DNA of 64,000 nt, taken from assembly GCA_963556195.1 (NCBI GenBank), contig CAUVYP010000587.1, positions 806,001 through 870,000 of the forward strand, given 5' to 3'. This document shows, one piece after another, positions 1 to 12,431 of this stretch. This stretch comes from Sepiola atlantica. Lineage: Eukaryota > Mollusca > Cephalopoda > Sepiida > Sepiolidae. The notes under the pieces were generated by a model. That model saw only the letters and a list, made by a program, of their open reading frames with translations. It was not told the DNA's origin and did no database searches. Each line of letters begins with the position of its first letter. The stretch's first letter is position 1. A program made the translations under genes and the position numbers.

Positions 1-1850
1 GTTTTAAAGTTGATATCGCTTTTGTTTATAACTTCCACATTTATTCGAATTGTGCAACGAAACTTTGTAGACAACCGCGGTGACACATTTTCTACTGAGG
101 TAATAAGTTTCAGAAGTGCCGCTCTTGTACTGGTGGAGATATGTCGATACAAACTTAATACGCAAAACATCAACAAAATTTAGCGCGTTTTAAAGTTGAT
201 ACCGCTTTTGTTTATCACTTCCACATTTATTCGAATTATGCCACGAAACTTTGCAGACAGTCGCCGCAAGGCCTTTTCTACTGAAGTACCAAGTTTCAGA
301 AGTACAGCTCTTGCACTGCCGGAGATATGTCGATACAAACTGAATACGCAAAACATCAACAAAATTTAGCGCGTTTTAAAGTTGATATCGCTTTTGTTTA
401 TAACTTCCACATTTATTCGAATTGTGCAACGAAACTTTGCAGACAGTCGCGGAGTGGCTTTTTCTACTGAAGTACTCAGTTTCAGAAGTGCAGCTCTTGT
501 ACTGCCGGAGATATGTCGATACAAACTGAATACGCAAAACATCAACAAAATTTAGCGCGTTTTAAAGTTGATATCGCTTTTGTTTATAACTTCCACATTT
601 ATTCGAATTGTGCAACGAAACTTTGTAGACAACCGCGGTGACACATTTTCTACTGAAGTAATAAGTTTCAGAAGTGCCGCTCTTGTACTGGTGGAGATAT
701 GTCGATACAAACTGAATACGCAAAACATCAACAAAATTTAGCGCGTTTTAAAGTTGATATCGCTTTTTTTTATAACTTCCACATTTATTCGAATTGTGCC
801 ACGAAACTTGGCAGACAGTCGCGGATAGGCCTTTTCTACTGAAGTACCAAGTTTCAGAAGTGCAGCTCATTACTGCCGGAGATATGTCGATACAAACTGA
901 ATACGCAAAGCATCAACAAAATTTAGCGTATTTTAAAGTTCATATCGCTTTTGTTTATAACTTCCACATTTATTCGAATTGTGCCACGAAACTTTGCAGA
1001 CAGTGGCGGATACCCCTTTTCTACTGAAGTACCAAGTTTCAGAAGTGAAGCTCTTGTACTGCCGGAGATATGTCGATACAAACTGAATACGCAAAACATC
1101 AACAAAATTTAGGTCGTTTTAAAGTTGATATCGCTTTTGTTTATAACTTCCACATTTATTCGAATTGTGCAACGAAACTTTGCAGACAGTCGCGGATAGG
1201 CCTTTTCTACTGAAGTACCAAGTTTCAGAAGTGCAGCTCTTGTACTCCTGGAGATATGTCGATACAAACTGAATACGCAAAACATCAACAAAATTTAGCG
1301 CGTTTTAAAGTTGATATCGCTTTTGTTTATAACTTCCACATTTATTCGAATTGTGCAACGAAACTTTGTAGACAACCGCGGTGACACATTTTCTACTGAA
1401 GTACCAAGTTTCAGAAGTGCAGCTCTGGTACTGGTGGAGATATGTCGATACAAACTGAATACGCAAAACATCAACAAAATTTAGCGCGTTTTAAAGTTGA
1501 TATCGTATTTGTTTATAACTTCCACATTTATTCGAATTATGCAACAAACTTTGCAGACAGTCGCTTTAGGCCTTTTCTACTGAAGTACCAAGTTTCAGAA
1601 GTACAGCTCTTGCACTGCCGGAGATATGTCGATACAAACTGAATACGCAAAACATCAACAAAATTTAGCGCGTTTTAAAGTTGATATCGCTTTTGTTTAT
1701 AACTTCAACATTTATTCGAATTGTGCAACGAAACTTTGCAGACAACCGCGGAGACACATTTTCTACTGAAGTACCAAGTTTCAGAAGTGCAGCTCTTGCA
1801 CTGCCGGAGATATGTCGATACAAACTGAATACGCAAAACATCAACAAAAT
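1..1850. repeat. Mixed-order monomers at the left edge
   Basis: A partial Ti monomer (1-179, lacking the first 7 bp of its phase) is followed by K-like (180, with cgccgcaagg), S (366), Ti (552), C (738, 185 bp through a deletion giving gctcattactg), D with gtggcgg (923), C (1109), T (1295), J (1481, 184 bp) and E (1665). The section 738-1664 recurs at 6123-7049, including the same one-base deletion. No gene or non-satellite sequence is present. Confidence 0.85.
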
Positions 1851-2407
1851 TTAGCGCGTTTAAAGCTGATATCGCTTTTGTTTATAACTTCCACATTTAT
1901 TCGAATTGTGCCACGAAACTTTGCAGAAAGTCGCGGATACCCCTTTTCTACTGAAGTAATAAGTTTCAGTAGTGCAGCTCTTGTACTGCCGGAGATATGT
2001 CGATACAAACTGAATACGCAAAACATCAACAAAATTTAGCGCGTTTTAAAGTTGATATCGCTTTTGTTTATAACTTCCACATTTATTCGAATTGTGCAAC
2101 GAAACTTTGCAGACAGTCGCGGAGAGGCCTTTTCTACTGAAGTACTCAGTTTCAGAAGTGCAGCTCTTGTACTGCCGGAGATATGTCGATACAAACTGAA
2201 TACGCAAAACATCAACAAAATTTAGCGCGATTTAAAGGTGATATCGCTTTTGTTTATAACTTCCACATTTATTCGAATTGTGCAACGAAACTTTGTAGAC
2301 AACCGCGGTGACACATTTTCTACTGAAGTAATAAGTTTCAGAAGTGCCGCTCTTGTACTGGTGGAGATATGTCGATACAAACTTAATACGCAAAACATCA
2401 ACAAAAT
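1851..2407. repeat. Partial tetramer cassette D-S-Ti
   Basis: Three monomers, D (1851, 185 bp with cgtttaaagctg), S (2036, agtactcag) and Ti (2222, gtaataag), match the last three of the K-D-S-Ti tetramer. The matching units 743 bp downstream (2594, 2779, 2965) and 2,228 bp downstream (4079, 4264, 4450) carry the same diagnostic sites. Confidence 0.8.
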
Positions 2408-3150
2408 TTAGCGCGTTTTAAAGTTGATACCGCTTTTGTTTATCACTTCCACATTTATTCGAATTATGCCACGAAACTTTGCAGACAGTCGCCGCAAGGC
2501 CTTTTCTACTGAAGTACCAAGTTTCAGAAGTACAGCTCTTGCACTGCCGGAGATATGTCGATACAAACTGAATACGCAAAACATCAACAAAATTTAGCGC
2601 GTTTAAAGCTGATATCGCTTTTGTTTATAACTTCCACATTTATTCGAATTGTGCCACGAAACTTTGCAGACAGTCGCGGATACCCCTTTTCTACTGAAGT
2701 ACTAAGTTTCAGAAGTGCAGCTCTTGTACTGCCGGAGATATGTCGATACAAACTGAATACGCAAAACATCAACAAAATTTAGGTCGTTTTAAAGTTGATA
2801 TCGCTTTTGTTTATAACTTCCACATTTATTCGAATTGTGCAACGAAACTTTGCAGACAGTCGCGGAGAGGCCTTTTCTACTGAAGTACTCAGTTTCAGAA
2901 GTGCAGCTCTTGTACTGCCGGAGATATGTCGATACAAACTGAATACGCAAAACATCAACAAAATTTAGCGCGTTTTAAAGTTGATATCGCTTTTGTTTAT
3001 AACTTCCACATTTATTCGAATTGTGCAACGAAACTTTGTAGACAACCGCGGTGACACATTTTCTACTGAAGTAATAAGTTTCAGAAGTGCCGCTCTTGTA
3101 CTGGTGGAGATATGTCGATACAAACTGAATACGCAAAACATCAACAAAAT
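2408..3150. repeat. Tetramer HOR K-D-S-Ti, 743 bp
   Basis: The order is K-like (2408, cgccgcaagg, as in the monomer at 180), D (2594, 185 bp), S (2779) and Ti (2965). The length is 4 x 186 minus the one-base deletion that marks D. The same order returns at 3893, 4636 and 17447, so this is a genuine HOR cassette and not a chance order. Confidence 0.85.
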
Positions 3151-3892
3151 TTAGCGCGTTTTAAAGTTGATATCGCTTTTGTTTATAACTTCCACATATA
3201 TTCGAATTGTGCAACGAAACTTTGCAGACAGTCGCGGATAGGCCTTTTCTACTGAAGTACCAAGTTTCAGAAGTGCAGCTCTTGTACTCCCGGAGATATG
3301 TCGATACAAACTGAATACGCAAAACATCAACAAAATTTAGCGCGTTTTAAAGTTGATATCGCTTTTGTTTATAACTTCCACATTTATTCGAATTGTGCAA
3401 CGAAACTTTGTAGACAACCGCGGTGACACATTTCCTACTGAAGTACCAAGTTTCAGAAGTGCAGCTCTGGTACTGGTGGAGATATGTCGATACAAACTGA
3501 ATACGCAAAACATCAACAAAATTTAGCGCGTTTTAAAGTTGATATCGCTTTTGTTTATAACTTCCACATTTATTCGAATTATGCAACAAACTTTGCAGAC
3601 AGTCGCTTTAGGCTATTTCTACTGAAGTACCAAGTTTCAGAAGTACAGCTCTTGCACTGCCGGAGATATGTCGATACAAACTGAATACGCAAAACATCAA
3701 CAAAATTTAGCGCGTTTTAAAGTTGATATCGCTTTTGTTTATAACTTCCACATTTATTCGAATTGTGCAACGAAACTTTGCAGACAACCGTGGAGACACA
3801 TTTTCTACTGAAGTACCAAGTTTCAGAAGTGCAGCTATTGTACTGCCGGAGTCATGTCGATACAAACTTAATACGCAAAACATCAACAAAAT
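3151..3892. repeat. Interposed monomers C-T-J-E
   Basis: C (3151), T (3337), J (3523, 184 bp) and E (3707) separate two tetramer cassettes. The order C-T-J-E also occurs at 1109-1850. The junction after 3707 has ttggcgcg in place of ttagcgcg near 3894, which removes the reverse-strand stop found at most monomer junctions. Confidence 0.8.
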
Positions 3893-5378
3893 TTGGCGCG
3901 TTTTAAAGTTGATACCGCTTTTGTTTATAACTTCCACATTTATTCGAATTATGCCACGAAACTTTGCAGACAGTCGCCGTTAGGTCTTTTCTACTGAAGT
4001 ACCAAGTTTCAGAAGTACAGCTCTTGCACTGCCGGAGATATGTCGATACAAACTGAATACGCAAAACATCAACAAAATTTAGCGCGTTTAAAGCTGATAT
4101 CGCTTTTGTTTATAACTTTCACATTTATTCGAATTGTGCCACGAAACTTTGCAGACAGTCGCGGATACCCCTTTTCTACTGAAGTACCAAGTTTCAGAAG
4201 TGCAGCACTTGTACTGCCGGAGATATGTCGATACAAACTGAATACGCAAAACATCAACAAAATTTAGCGCGTTTTAAAGTTTATATCGCTTTTGTTTATA
4301 ACTTCCACATTTATTCGAATTGTGCAACGAAACTTTGCAGACAGTCGCGGAGAGGCCTTTTCTACTGAAGTACTCAGTTTCAGAAGTGCAGCTCTTGTAC
4401 TGCCGGAGATATGTCGATACAAACTGAATACGCAAAACATCAACAAAATTTAGCGCGTTTTAAAGTTGATATCGCTTTTGTTTATAACTTCCACATTTAT
4501 TCGAATTGTGCAACGAAACTTTGTAGACAACCGCGGTGACACATTTTCTACTGAAGTAATAAGTTTCAGAAGTGCCGCTCTTGTACTGGTGGAGATATGT
4601 CGATACAAACTTAATACGCAAAACATCAACAAAATTTAGCGCGTTTTAAAGTTGATACCGCTTTTGTTTATCACTTCCACATTTATTCGAATTATGCCAC
4701 GAAACTTTGCAGACAGTCGCCGTTAGGCCTTTTCTACTGAAGTACCAAGTTTCAGAAGTACAGCTCTTGCACTGCCGGAGATATGTCGATACAAACTGAA
4801 TACGCAAAACATCAACAAAATTTAGCGCGTTTAAAGCTGATATCGCTTTTGTTTATAACTTCCACATTTATTCGAATTGTGCCACGAAACTTTGCAGACA
4901 GTCGCGGATACCCCTTTTCTACTGAAGTACTAAGTTTCAGAAGTGCAGCTCTTGTACTGCCGGAGATATGTCGATACAAACTGAATACGCAAAACATCAA
5001 CAAAATTTAGCGCGTTTTAAAGTTGATATCGCTTTTGTTTATAACTTCCACATTTATTCGAATTGTGCAACGAAACTTTGCAGACAGTCGCGGAGAGGCC
5101 TTTTCTACTGAAGTACTCAGTTTCAGAAGTGCAGCTCTTGTACTGCCGGAGATATGTCGATACAAACTGAATACGCAAAACATCAACAAAATTTAGCGCG
5201 TTTTAAAGTTGATATCGCTTTTGTTTATAACTTCCACATTTATTCGAATTGTGCAACGAAACTTTGTAGACAACCGCGGTGACACATTTTCTACTGAAGT
5301 AATAAGTTTCAGAAGTGCCGCTCTTGTACTGGTGGAGATATGTCGATACAAACTGAATACGCAAAACATCAACAAAAT
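3893..5378. repeat. Two adjacent K-D-S-Ti tetramers (743 bp each)
   Basis: The copies are 3893-4635 and 4636-5378. Each has K (gtcgccgttagg), D (185 bp, cgtttaaagctg), S (agtactcag) and Ti (gtaataag with tggtggag). They are the clearest tandem pair of this tetramer in the window. The copies differ at scattered sites, for example accaag against actaag in the D monomers. Confidence 0.88.
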
Positions 5379-7977
5379 TTAGCGCGTTTTAAAGTTGATA
5401 TCGCTTTTGTTTATAACTTCCACATTTATTCGAATTGTGCCACGAAACTTGGCAGACAGTGGCGGATACCCCTTTTCTACTGAAGTACCAAGTTTCAGAA
5501 GTGCAGCTCTTATACTGCCGGAGATATGTCGATACAAACTGAATACGCAAAACATCAACAAAATTTAGGTCGTTTTAAAGTTGATATCGCTTTTGTTTAT
5601 AACTTCCACATTTATTCGAATTGTGCAACGAAACTTTGCAGACAGTCGCGGATAGGCCTTTTCTACTGAAGTACCAAGTTTCGGAAGTGCAGCTCTTGTA
5701 CTCCCGGAGATATGTCGATACAAACTGAATACGCAAAACATCAACAAAATTTAGCGCGTTTTAAAGTTGATATCGCTTTTGTTTATAACTTCCACATTTA
5801 TTCGAATTGTGCAACGAAACTTTGTAGACAACCGCGGTGACACATTTTCTACTGAAGTACCAAGTTTCAGAAGTGCAGCTCTGGTACTGGTAGAGATATG
5901 TCGATACAAACTGAATACGCAAAACATCAACAAAATTTAGCGCGTTTTAAAGTTGATATCGCTTTTGTTTATAACTTCCACATTTATTCGAATTGTGCAA
6001 CGAAACTTTGTAGACAACCGCGGTGACACATTTTCTACTGAAGTAATATGTTTCAGAAGTGCCGCTCTTTTACTGGTAGAGATATGTCGATACAAACTGA
6101 ATACGCAAAACATCAACAAAATTTAGCGCGTTTTAAAGTTGATATCGCTTTTTTTTATAACTTCCACATTTATTCGAATTGTGCCACGAAACTTGGCAGA
6201 CAGTCGCGGATAGGCCTTTTCTACTGAAGTACCAAGTTTCAGAAGTGCAGCTCATTACTGCCGGAGATATGTCGATACAAACTGAATACGCAAAGCATCA
6301 ACAAAATTTAGCGTATTTTAAAGTAGATATCGCTTTTGTTTATAACTTCCACATTTATTCGAATTGTGCCACGAAACTTTGCAGACAGTGGCGGATACCC
6401 TTTTTCTACTGAAGTACATAGTTTCAGAAGTGCAGCTCTTTTACTGCCTGAGATATGTCGATACAAACTGAATACGCAAAACATCAACAAAATTTAGGTC
6501 GTTTTAAAGTTGATATCGCTTTTGTTTATAACTTCCACATTTATTCGAATTGTGCAACGAAACTTTGCAGACAGTCGCGGATAGGCCTTTTCTACTGAAG
6601 TACCAAGTTTCAGAAGTGCAGCTCTTGTACTCCCGGAGATATGTCGATACAAACTGAATACGCAAAACATCAACAAAATTTAGCGCGTTTTGAAGTTGAT
6701 ATCGCTTTTGTTTATAACTTCCACATTTATTCGAATTGTGCAACGAAACTTTGTAGACAACCGCGGTGACACATTTTCTACTGAAGTACCAAGTTTCAGA
6801 AGTGCAGCTCTGGTACTGGTGGAGATATGTCGATACAAACTGAATACGCAAAACATCAACAAAATTTAGCGCGTTTTAAAGTTGATATCGCTTTTGTTTA
6901 TAACTTCCACATTTATTCGAATTATGCAACAAACTTTGCAGACAGTCGCTTTAGGCCTTTTCTACTGAAGTACCAAGTTTCAGAAGTACAGCTCTTGCAC
7001 TGCCGGAGATATGTCGATACAAACTGAATACGCAAAACATCAACAAAATTTAGCGCGTTTTAAAGTTGATATCGCTTTTGTTTATAACTTCCACATTTAT
7101 TCGAATTGTGCAACGAAACTTTGTAGACAACCGCGGTGACACATTTTCTACTGAAGTAATAAGTTTCAGAAGTGCCGCTCTTGTACTGGTTGAGATATGT
7201 CGATACAAACTGAATACGCAAAACATCAACAAAATTTAGCGCGTTTTAAATTTGATATCGCTTTTGTTTATAACTTCCACATTTATTCGAATTGTGCCAC
7301 GAAACTTGGCAGACAGTCGCGGATAGGCCTTTTCTACTGAAGTACCACGTTTCAGAAGTGCAGCTCTTGTACTGCCGGAGATATGTCGATACAAACTGAA
7401 TACGCAAAACATCAACAAAATTTAGCGTATTTTAAAGTTGATATCGCTTTTGTTTATAACTTCCACATTTATTCGAATTGTGCCACGAAACTTTGCAGAC
7501 AGTCGCGGATAGGCCTTTTCTACTGAAGTACCAAGTTTCAGAAGTGCAGCTCTTGTACTGCCGGAGATATGTCGATACAAACTGAATACGCAAAACATCA
7601 ACAAAATTTAGCGCGTTTTAAAGTTGATATCGCTTTTGTTTATAACTTCCACATTTATTCGAATTGTGCAACGAAACTTTGTAGACAACCGCGGTGACAC
7701 ATTTTCTACTGAAGTACCAAGTTTCAGAAGTGCAGCTCTGGTACTGGTGGAGATATGTCGATACAAACTGAATACGCACAACATCAACAAAATTTAGCGC
7801 GTTTTAAAGTTGATATCGCTTTTGTTTATAACTTCCACATTTATTCGAATTATGCAACAAACTTTGCAGACAGTCGCTTTAGGCCTTTTCTACTGAAGTA
7901 CCAAGTTTCAGAAGTGCAGCTCTTGTACTGTCGGAGATATGTCGATACAAACTGAATACGCAAAACATCAACAATAT
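5379..7977. repeat. Mixed-order block, partly a copy of 738-1664
   Basis: The order is D (5379), C (5565), T (5751), Ti (5937), C (6123, 185 bp), D (6308), C (6494), T (6680), J (6866, 184 bp), Ti (7050), C (7236), C (7422), T (7608) and J (7794, 184 bp). The run 6123-7049 repeats 738-1664 at an offset of 5,385 bp, sharing the rare gctcattactg deletion and the cgctttttttta tract. Confidence 0.82.
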
Positions 7978-10206
7978 TTAGCGCGTTTTAAAGTTGATAT
8001 CGCTTTTGTTTATAACTTCCACATTTATTCGAATTGTGCAACGAAACTTTGCAGACAACCGCGGAGACACATTTTCTACTGAAGTACCAAGTTTCAGAAG
8101 TGCAGCTATTGTACTGCCGGAGTCATGTCGATACAAACTTAATACGCAAAACATCAACAAAATTTAGCGCGTTTTAAAGTTGATACCGCTTTTGTTTATA
8201 ACTTCCACATTTATTCGAATTGTGCCACGAAACTTTGCAGACAGTCGCCGTTAGGCCTTTTCTACTGAAGTACCAAGTTTCAGCAGTACAGCTCTTGCAC
8301 TGCCGGAGATATGTCGATACAAACTGAATACGCAAAACATCAACAAAATTTAGCGCGTTTTAAAGTTGATATCGCTTTTGTTTATAACTTCCACATTTAT
8401 TCGAATTGTGCAACGAAACTTTGTAGACAACCGTGGTGACACATTTTCTAATGAAGTTATAAGTTTCAGAAGTGCCGCTCTTGTACTGGTTGTGATATGT
8501 CGATACAAACTGAATACGCAAAACATCAACAAAATTTAGCGCGTTTTAAAGTTGATATCGCTTTTGTTTATAATATCCCCATTTATTCGAATTGTGCCAC
8601 GAAACTTGGCAGACAGTCGCGGATAGGCCTTTTCTACTGAAGAACCAAGTTTCAGAAGTGCAGCTCTTGTACTGCCGGTGATATGTCGATACAAACTGAA
8701 TACGCAAAACATCAACAAAATTTAGCGTATTTTAAAGTTGATATCGCTTTTGTTTATAACTTCCACATTTATTCGAATTGTGCCACGAAACTTTGCAGAC
8801 AGTGGCGGATACCCCTTTTCTACTGAAGTACCAAGTGTCAGAAGTGCAGCTCTTGTACTGCCGGAGATATGTCGATACAAACTGAATACGCAAAACATCA
8901 ACAAAATTTAGGTCGTTTTAAAGTTGATATCGCTTTTGTTTATAACTTCCACATTTATTCGAATTGTGCAACGAAACTTTGCAGACAGTCGCGGATAGGC
9001 TTTTTCTACTGAAGTACCAAGTTTCAGAAGTGCAGCTCTTGTACTGCCGGAGATATTTCGATACAAACTGAATACGCAAAACATCAACAAAATTTAGCGC
9101 GTTTTAAAGTTGATATCGCTTATGTTTATAACTTCCACATTTATTCGAATTGTGCAACGAAACTTTGCAGACAACCGCGGAGACACATTTTCTACTGAAG
9201 TACCAAGTTTCAGAAGTGCAGCTATTGTACTGCCGGAGTCATGTCGATACAAACTTAATACGCAAAACATCAACAAAATTTAGCGCGTTTTAAAGTTGAT
9301 ACCGCTTTTGTTTATAACTTCCACATTTATTCGAATTATGCCACGAAACTTTGCAGACAGTCGCCGTTAGGCCTTTTCTACTGAAGTACCAAGTTTCAGA
9401 AGTACAGCTCTTGCACTGCCGGAGATATGTCGATACAAACTGAATACGCAAAACATCAACAAAATTGAGCGCGTTTAAAGCTGATATCGCTTTTGTTTAT
9501 AACTTCCACATTTATTCGAATTGTGCCACGAAACTTTGCAGACAGGGGCGGATACCCCTTTTCTACTGAAGTACCAAGTTTCAGAAGTGCAGCTCTTGTA
9601 CTGCCGGAGATATGTCGATACAAACTGAATACGCAAAACATCAACAAAATTTAGCGCGTTTTAAAGTTGATATCGCTTTTGTTTATAACTTCCACATTTA
9701 TTCGAATTATGCAACAAACTTTGCAGACAGTCGCTTTAGGCCTTTTCTACTGAAGTACCAAGTTTCAGAAGTGCAGCTCTTGTACTGCCGGAGATATGTC
9801 GATACAAACTGAATACGCAAAACATCAACAAAATTTAGCGCGTTTTAAAGTTGATATCGCTTTTGTTTATAACTTCCACATTTATTCGAATTGTGCAACG
9901 AAACTTTGCAGACAACCGCGGAGACACATTTTCTACTGAAGTACCAAGTTTACGAAGTGCAGCTATTGTACTGCCGAAGTCATGTCGATACAAACTTAAT
10001 ACGCAAAACATCAACAAAATTTAGCGCGTTTTAAAGTTGATACCGCTTTTGTTTATAACTTCCACATTTATTCGAATTATGCCACGAAACTTTGCAGACA
10101 GTCGCCGTTAGGCATTTTCTACTGAAGTACCAAGTTTCAGAAGTACAGCTCTTGCACTGCCGGAGATATGTCGATACAAACTGAATACGCAAAACATCAA
10201 CAAAAT
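7978..10206. repeat. 12-mer HOR, copy 1 (2,229 bp)
   Basis: The order is E-K-T-C-D-C-E-K-D-J-E-K, at 7978, 8164, 8350, 8536, 8722, 8908, 9094, 9280, 9466, 9651, 9835 and 10021. The length is 12 x 186 minus 3, explained by one 185-bp D and one 184-bp J monomer. Shared private sites with copies 3 and 4 include gccggtgat in the C near 8678, the gtgtcag in the D near 8835, cttatg in the E near 9120 and gtttacgaag near 9950. Confidence 0.88.
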
Positions 10207-12431
10207 TTAGCGCGTTTTAAAGTTGATATCGCTTTTGTTTATAACTTCCACATTTATTCGAATTGTGCAACGAAACTTTGCAGACAGTCGCGGAGACGCC
10301 TTTTCTACTGAAGTACTCAGTCTCCGAAGTGCAGCTCTTGTACTGCCGGAGATATGTCGATACAAACCGAATACGCAAACATCAACAAAATTTAGCCGTT
10401 TTAAAGTTGATATCGCTTTTGTTTATAACTTCCACATTTATTCGAATTGTGCAACGAAACTTTGTAGACAACCGTGGTGACACATTTTCTAATGAAGTAA
10501 TAAGTTTCAGAAGTGCCGCTCTTGTACTGGTTGAGATATGTCGATACAAACTGAATACGCAAAACATCAACAAAATTTAGCGCGTTTTAAAGTTGATATC
10601 GCTTTTGTTTATAACTTCCACATTTATTCGAATTGTGCCACGAAACTTGGCAGACAGTCGCGGATAGGCCTTTTCTACTGAAGTACCAAGTTTCAGAAGT
10701 GCAGCTCTTGTACTGCCGGTGATATGTCGATACAAACTGAATACGCAAAACATCAACAAAATTTAGCGTATTTTAAATTGATATCGCTTTTGTTTATAAC
10801 TTCCACATTTATTCGAATTGTGCCACGAAACTTTGCAGACAGTGGCGGATACCCCTTTTCTACTGAAGTACCAAGTTTCAGAAGTGCAGCTCTTGTACTG
10901 CCGGAGATATGTCGATACAAACTGAATACGCAAAACATCAACAAAATTTAGGTCGTTTTAAAGTTGATATCGCTTTTGTTGATAACTTCCACATTTATTC
11001 GAATTGTGCAACGAAACTTTGCAGACAGTCGCGGATAGGCTTTTTCTACTGAAGTACCAAGTTACAGAAGTGCAGCTGTTGTACTGCCGGAGATATGTCG
11101 ATACAAACTGAATACGCAAAACATCAACAAAATTTAGCGCGTTTTAAAGTTGATATCGCTTTTGTTTATAACTTCCACATTTATTCGAATTGTGCAACGA
11201 AACTTTGTAGACAACCGCGGTGACACATTTTCTACTGAAGTACCAAGTTTCAGAAGTGCAGCTCTTGTTCTGGTGGAGATATGTCGATACAAACTGAATA
11301 CGCAAAACATCAACAAAATTTAGCGCGTTTTAAAGTTGATATCGCTTTTGTTTATAACTTCCACATTTATTCGAATTGTGCAACGAAACTTTGTAGACAA
11401 CCGCGGTGACACATTTTCTACTGAAGTAATAAGTTTCAGAAGTGCCGCTCTTTTACTGGTAGAGATATGTCGATACAAACTGAATACGCAAAACATCAAC
11501 AAAATTTAGCGCGTTTTAAAGTTGATATCGCTTTTGTTAATAACTTCCACATTTATTCGAATTATGCAACAAACTTTGCAGACAGTCGCTTTAGGCCTTT
11601 TCTACTGAAGTACCAAGTTTCAGAAGTACAGCTCTTGCACTGCCGGAGATATGTCGATACAAACTGAATACGCAAAACATCAACAAAATTTAGCGCGTTT
11701 TAAAGTTGATATCGCTTTTGTTTATAACTTCCACATTTATTCGAATTGTGCAACGAAACTTTGTAGACAACCGCGGTGACACATTTTCTTATGAAGTAAT
11801 AAGTTTCAGAAGTGCCGCTCTGGTACTGGTTGAGATATGTCGATACAAACTGAATACGCAAAACATCAACAAAATTTAGCGCGTTTTAAAGTTGATATCG
11901 CTTTTGTTTATAACTTCCACATTTATTCGAATTGTGCCACGAAACTTTGCAGACAGTGGCGGATACCCCTTTTCTACTGAAGTACCAAGTTTCAGAAGTG
12001 CAGCTCTTGTACTGCCGGAGATATGTCGATACAAACTGAATACGCCAAACATCAACAAAATTTAGCGCGTTTTAAAGTTGATATCGCTTTTGTTTATAAC
12101 TTCCACATTTATTCGAATTGTGCAACGAAACTTTGTAGACAACCGCGGTGACACATTTTCTACTGAAGTACCAAGTTTCAGAAGTGCAGCTCTGGTACTG
12201 GTGGAGATATGTCGATACAAACTGAATACGCAAAACATCAACAAAATTTAGCGCGTTTTAAAGTTGATATCGCTTTTGTTTATAACTTCCACATTTATTC
12301 GAATTATGCAACAAACTTTGCAGACAGTCGCTTTAGGCCTTTTCTACTGAAGTACCAAGTTTCAGAAGTGCAGCTCTTGTACTGTCGGAGATATGTCGAT
12401 ACAAACTGAATACGCAAAACATCAACAAAAT
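10207..12431. repeat. Divergent 12-monomer period (2,225 bp)
   Basis: This interval also has twelve monomers, but only the T-C-D-C core (about 10392, 10577, 10763, 10948) matches the flanking 12-mers. The rest is S-like at 10207 (with gagacgcc and tctccgaag), then T, Ti, J, T, D, T and J from 11134 onward. Two one-base deletions near 10379 and 10396 (gcaaacatc, tagccgtt) shift the phase. It looks like a 12-mer rebuilt by exchange with the mixed blocks to its left. Confidence 0.75.

Noticed and set aside
366..548. A 60-codon reverse-strand frame present in most monomers, as a candidate repeated gene
   Set aside because: It begins at TTG under the bacterial code, recurs only because the monomer length is divisible by three, and is broken by one- and two-base indels in many copies. 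Most differences between copies change the residue. There is no ribosome binding site pattern or known domain.
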